From VKMB-3413 sp041027365 (GTDB lineage Bacteria; Pseudomonadota; Alphaproteobacteria; Rhizobiales; Rhizobiaceae): a stretch of DNA of 64,000 bases. Location of the stretch: NCBI RefSeq assembly GCF_041027365.1, contig NZ_JBFTEH010000014.1:36094-100093 (forward strand). Direction: 5' to 3'. Shown here one piece after another: positions 63,668-64,000 of the stretch. Position numbers and translations under genes: made by a program. The stretch's first letter is position 1. Each line of letters opens with the position of its first letter. Under the pieces are notes generated by a model that was not told where the DNA came from, did not search any database, and saw only the letters and a program-made list of their open reading frames with translations.

Positions 63668-64000
63668 ATGGGAATTGTCGCGAAGGCAACTGAAGTCGTG
63701 GGTGGCGCTGTCGCGCTCGTCAGGCGCTTTGGTTCTCCGTCGCATCAAGCCGTCGGGCTGACACCCCAGATTCCGGATGCGCGAAAACAAGGAATCATGA
63801 CTTTGAAGCTTCCCGCCGCAGAGGGCTAGAAGAACGGGCGTCTGCCCACCCCTGCGCCGGGGCTTCAGGTCAATGCCTTCGCGTCGAACCTCGATCATCC
63901 CCGCTGGATCGAGGTCCTTCCCAATGGCGACGTCCTCGTGGCGGAATCGAAGGAACAGCCGGAGACGCCGCGCAGCCTCATGGACCACGCGCAGCAGGCC
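63668..64000 (+). pseudogene. Sorbosone dehydrogenase-like gene with in-frame amber codon (partial)
   Basis: From ATG 63668 the frame gives an N-terminal part ending DARKQGIMTLKLPAAEG. It then hits TAG at 63827-63829, and without any shift continues as KNGRLPTPAPGLQVNAFASN and LDHPRWIEVLPNGDVLVAES to the window edge. This is the conserved start of L-sorbosone/PQQ sugar dehydrogenases, in which the position of the stop is normally Trp (A-x-G-W). A single TGG-to-TAG change thus seems to have broken it. The window cuts the rest. Confidence 0.7.

Overview
The window is about 64 kb of high-GC, gene-dense chromosome from an alphaproteobacterium, most likely of the order Hyphomicrobiales (Rhizobiales). 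Evidence for this is the gene order dnaX-ybaB, kdsB-pheA, rplU-rpmA ... obgE-proB-proA-nadD-rsfS-rlmH-envC-ctpA and atpHAGDC, the presence of a TrcR/DUF1013 protein and an RcdA/DUF1465 protein, and a DnaX without its zinc cysteines. A family-level guess (Aurantimonadaceae-like) would be inference only.

Layout. 0-2.5 kb: ybaB (cut by the window edge), dnaX and the 4.5S SRP RNA, all on the minus strand. 2.5-9.4 kb: HIT protein, nudC and bluB on plus; a tyrosine phosphatase-like protein, a membrane GGDEF-EAL protein, pheA and kdsB on minus. 9.6-23.1 kb, plus strand: a fused two-domain cytochrome c, then a long Yej-type peptide ABC transporter cluster (two solute-binding proteins, two permeases, a double ATPase). 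A vapBC-like pair and a histidine-rich zinc-type CDF exporter are inserted before the ATPase gene. The cluster ends with nudF-like, ghrA-like and DUF4345-like genes. 23.4-28.4 kb: the complete F1 ATP synthase operon atpHAGDC and its terminator. 28.5-43.0 kb: a HAD hydrolase on plus, then a long minus-strand block rplU-rpmA / GNAT-DUF3833 / obgE-proB-proA-nadD / rsfS / rlmH / envC-ctpA / yibQ-like / rppH, with trcR upstream of rplU. 43.2-48.8 kb: quinone oxidoreductase, a probable small RNA with an orphan terminator, rcdA, a small low-GC islet of two unknown envelope proteins, rpmE and an MsbA-like ABC exporter. 48.8-59.2 kb: a PQQ-type sugar dehydrogenase with its cytochrome c, a VOC gene with an apparent 5' frameshift next to a WYL regulator, a GYF-DUF805 protein, a MotA/ExbB-like plus OmpA-like pair, suhB, efp, gshB, an SH3-domain protein (interrupted by a scaffold join) and tRNA-Ser(GCU).

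59.2-64 kb is a genomic island. It starts directly after the tRNA-Ser gene with a tyrosine recombinase and carries a cysteine-rich DUF2182-DUF1326-DUF1326 operon. At the window edge lies the start of a sorbosone-dehydrogenase-like gene broken by an in-frame amber codon. The right attachment site is outside the window.

Most genes are housekeeping: replication, protein export, energy, proline and NAD synthesis, ribosome assembly and envelope division. The least explained parts are the DUF2182/DUF1326 module, the low-GC islet near 45-46.4 kb, the orphan-terminator RNA at about 44.3 kb and the toxin-antitoxin/CDF insertion within the yej cluster.
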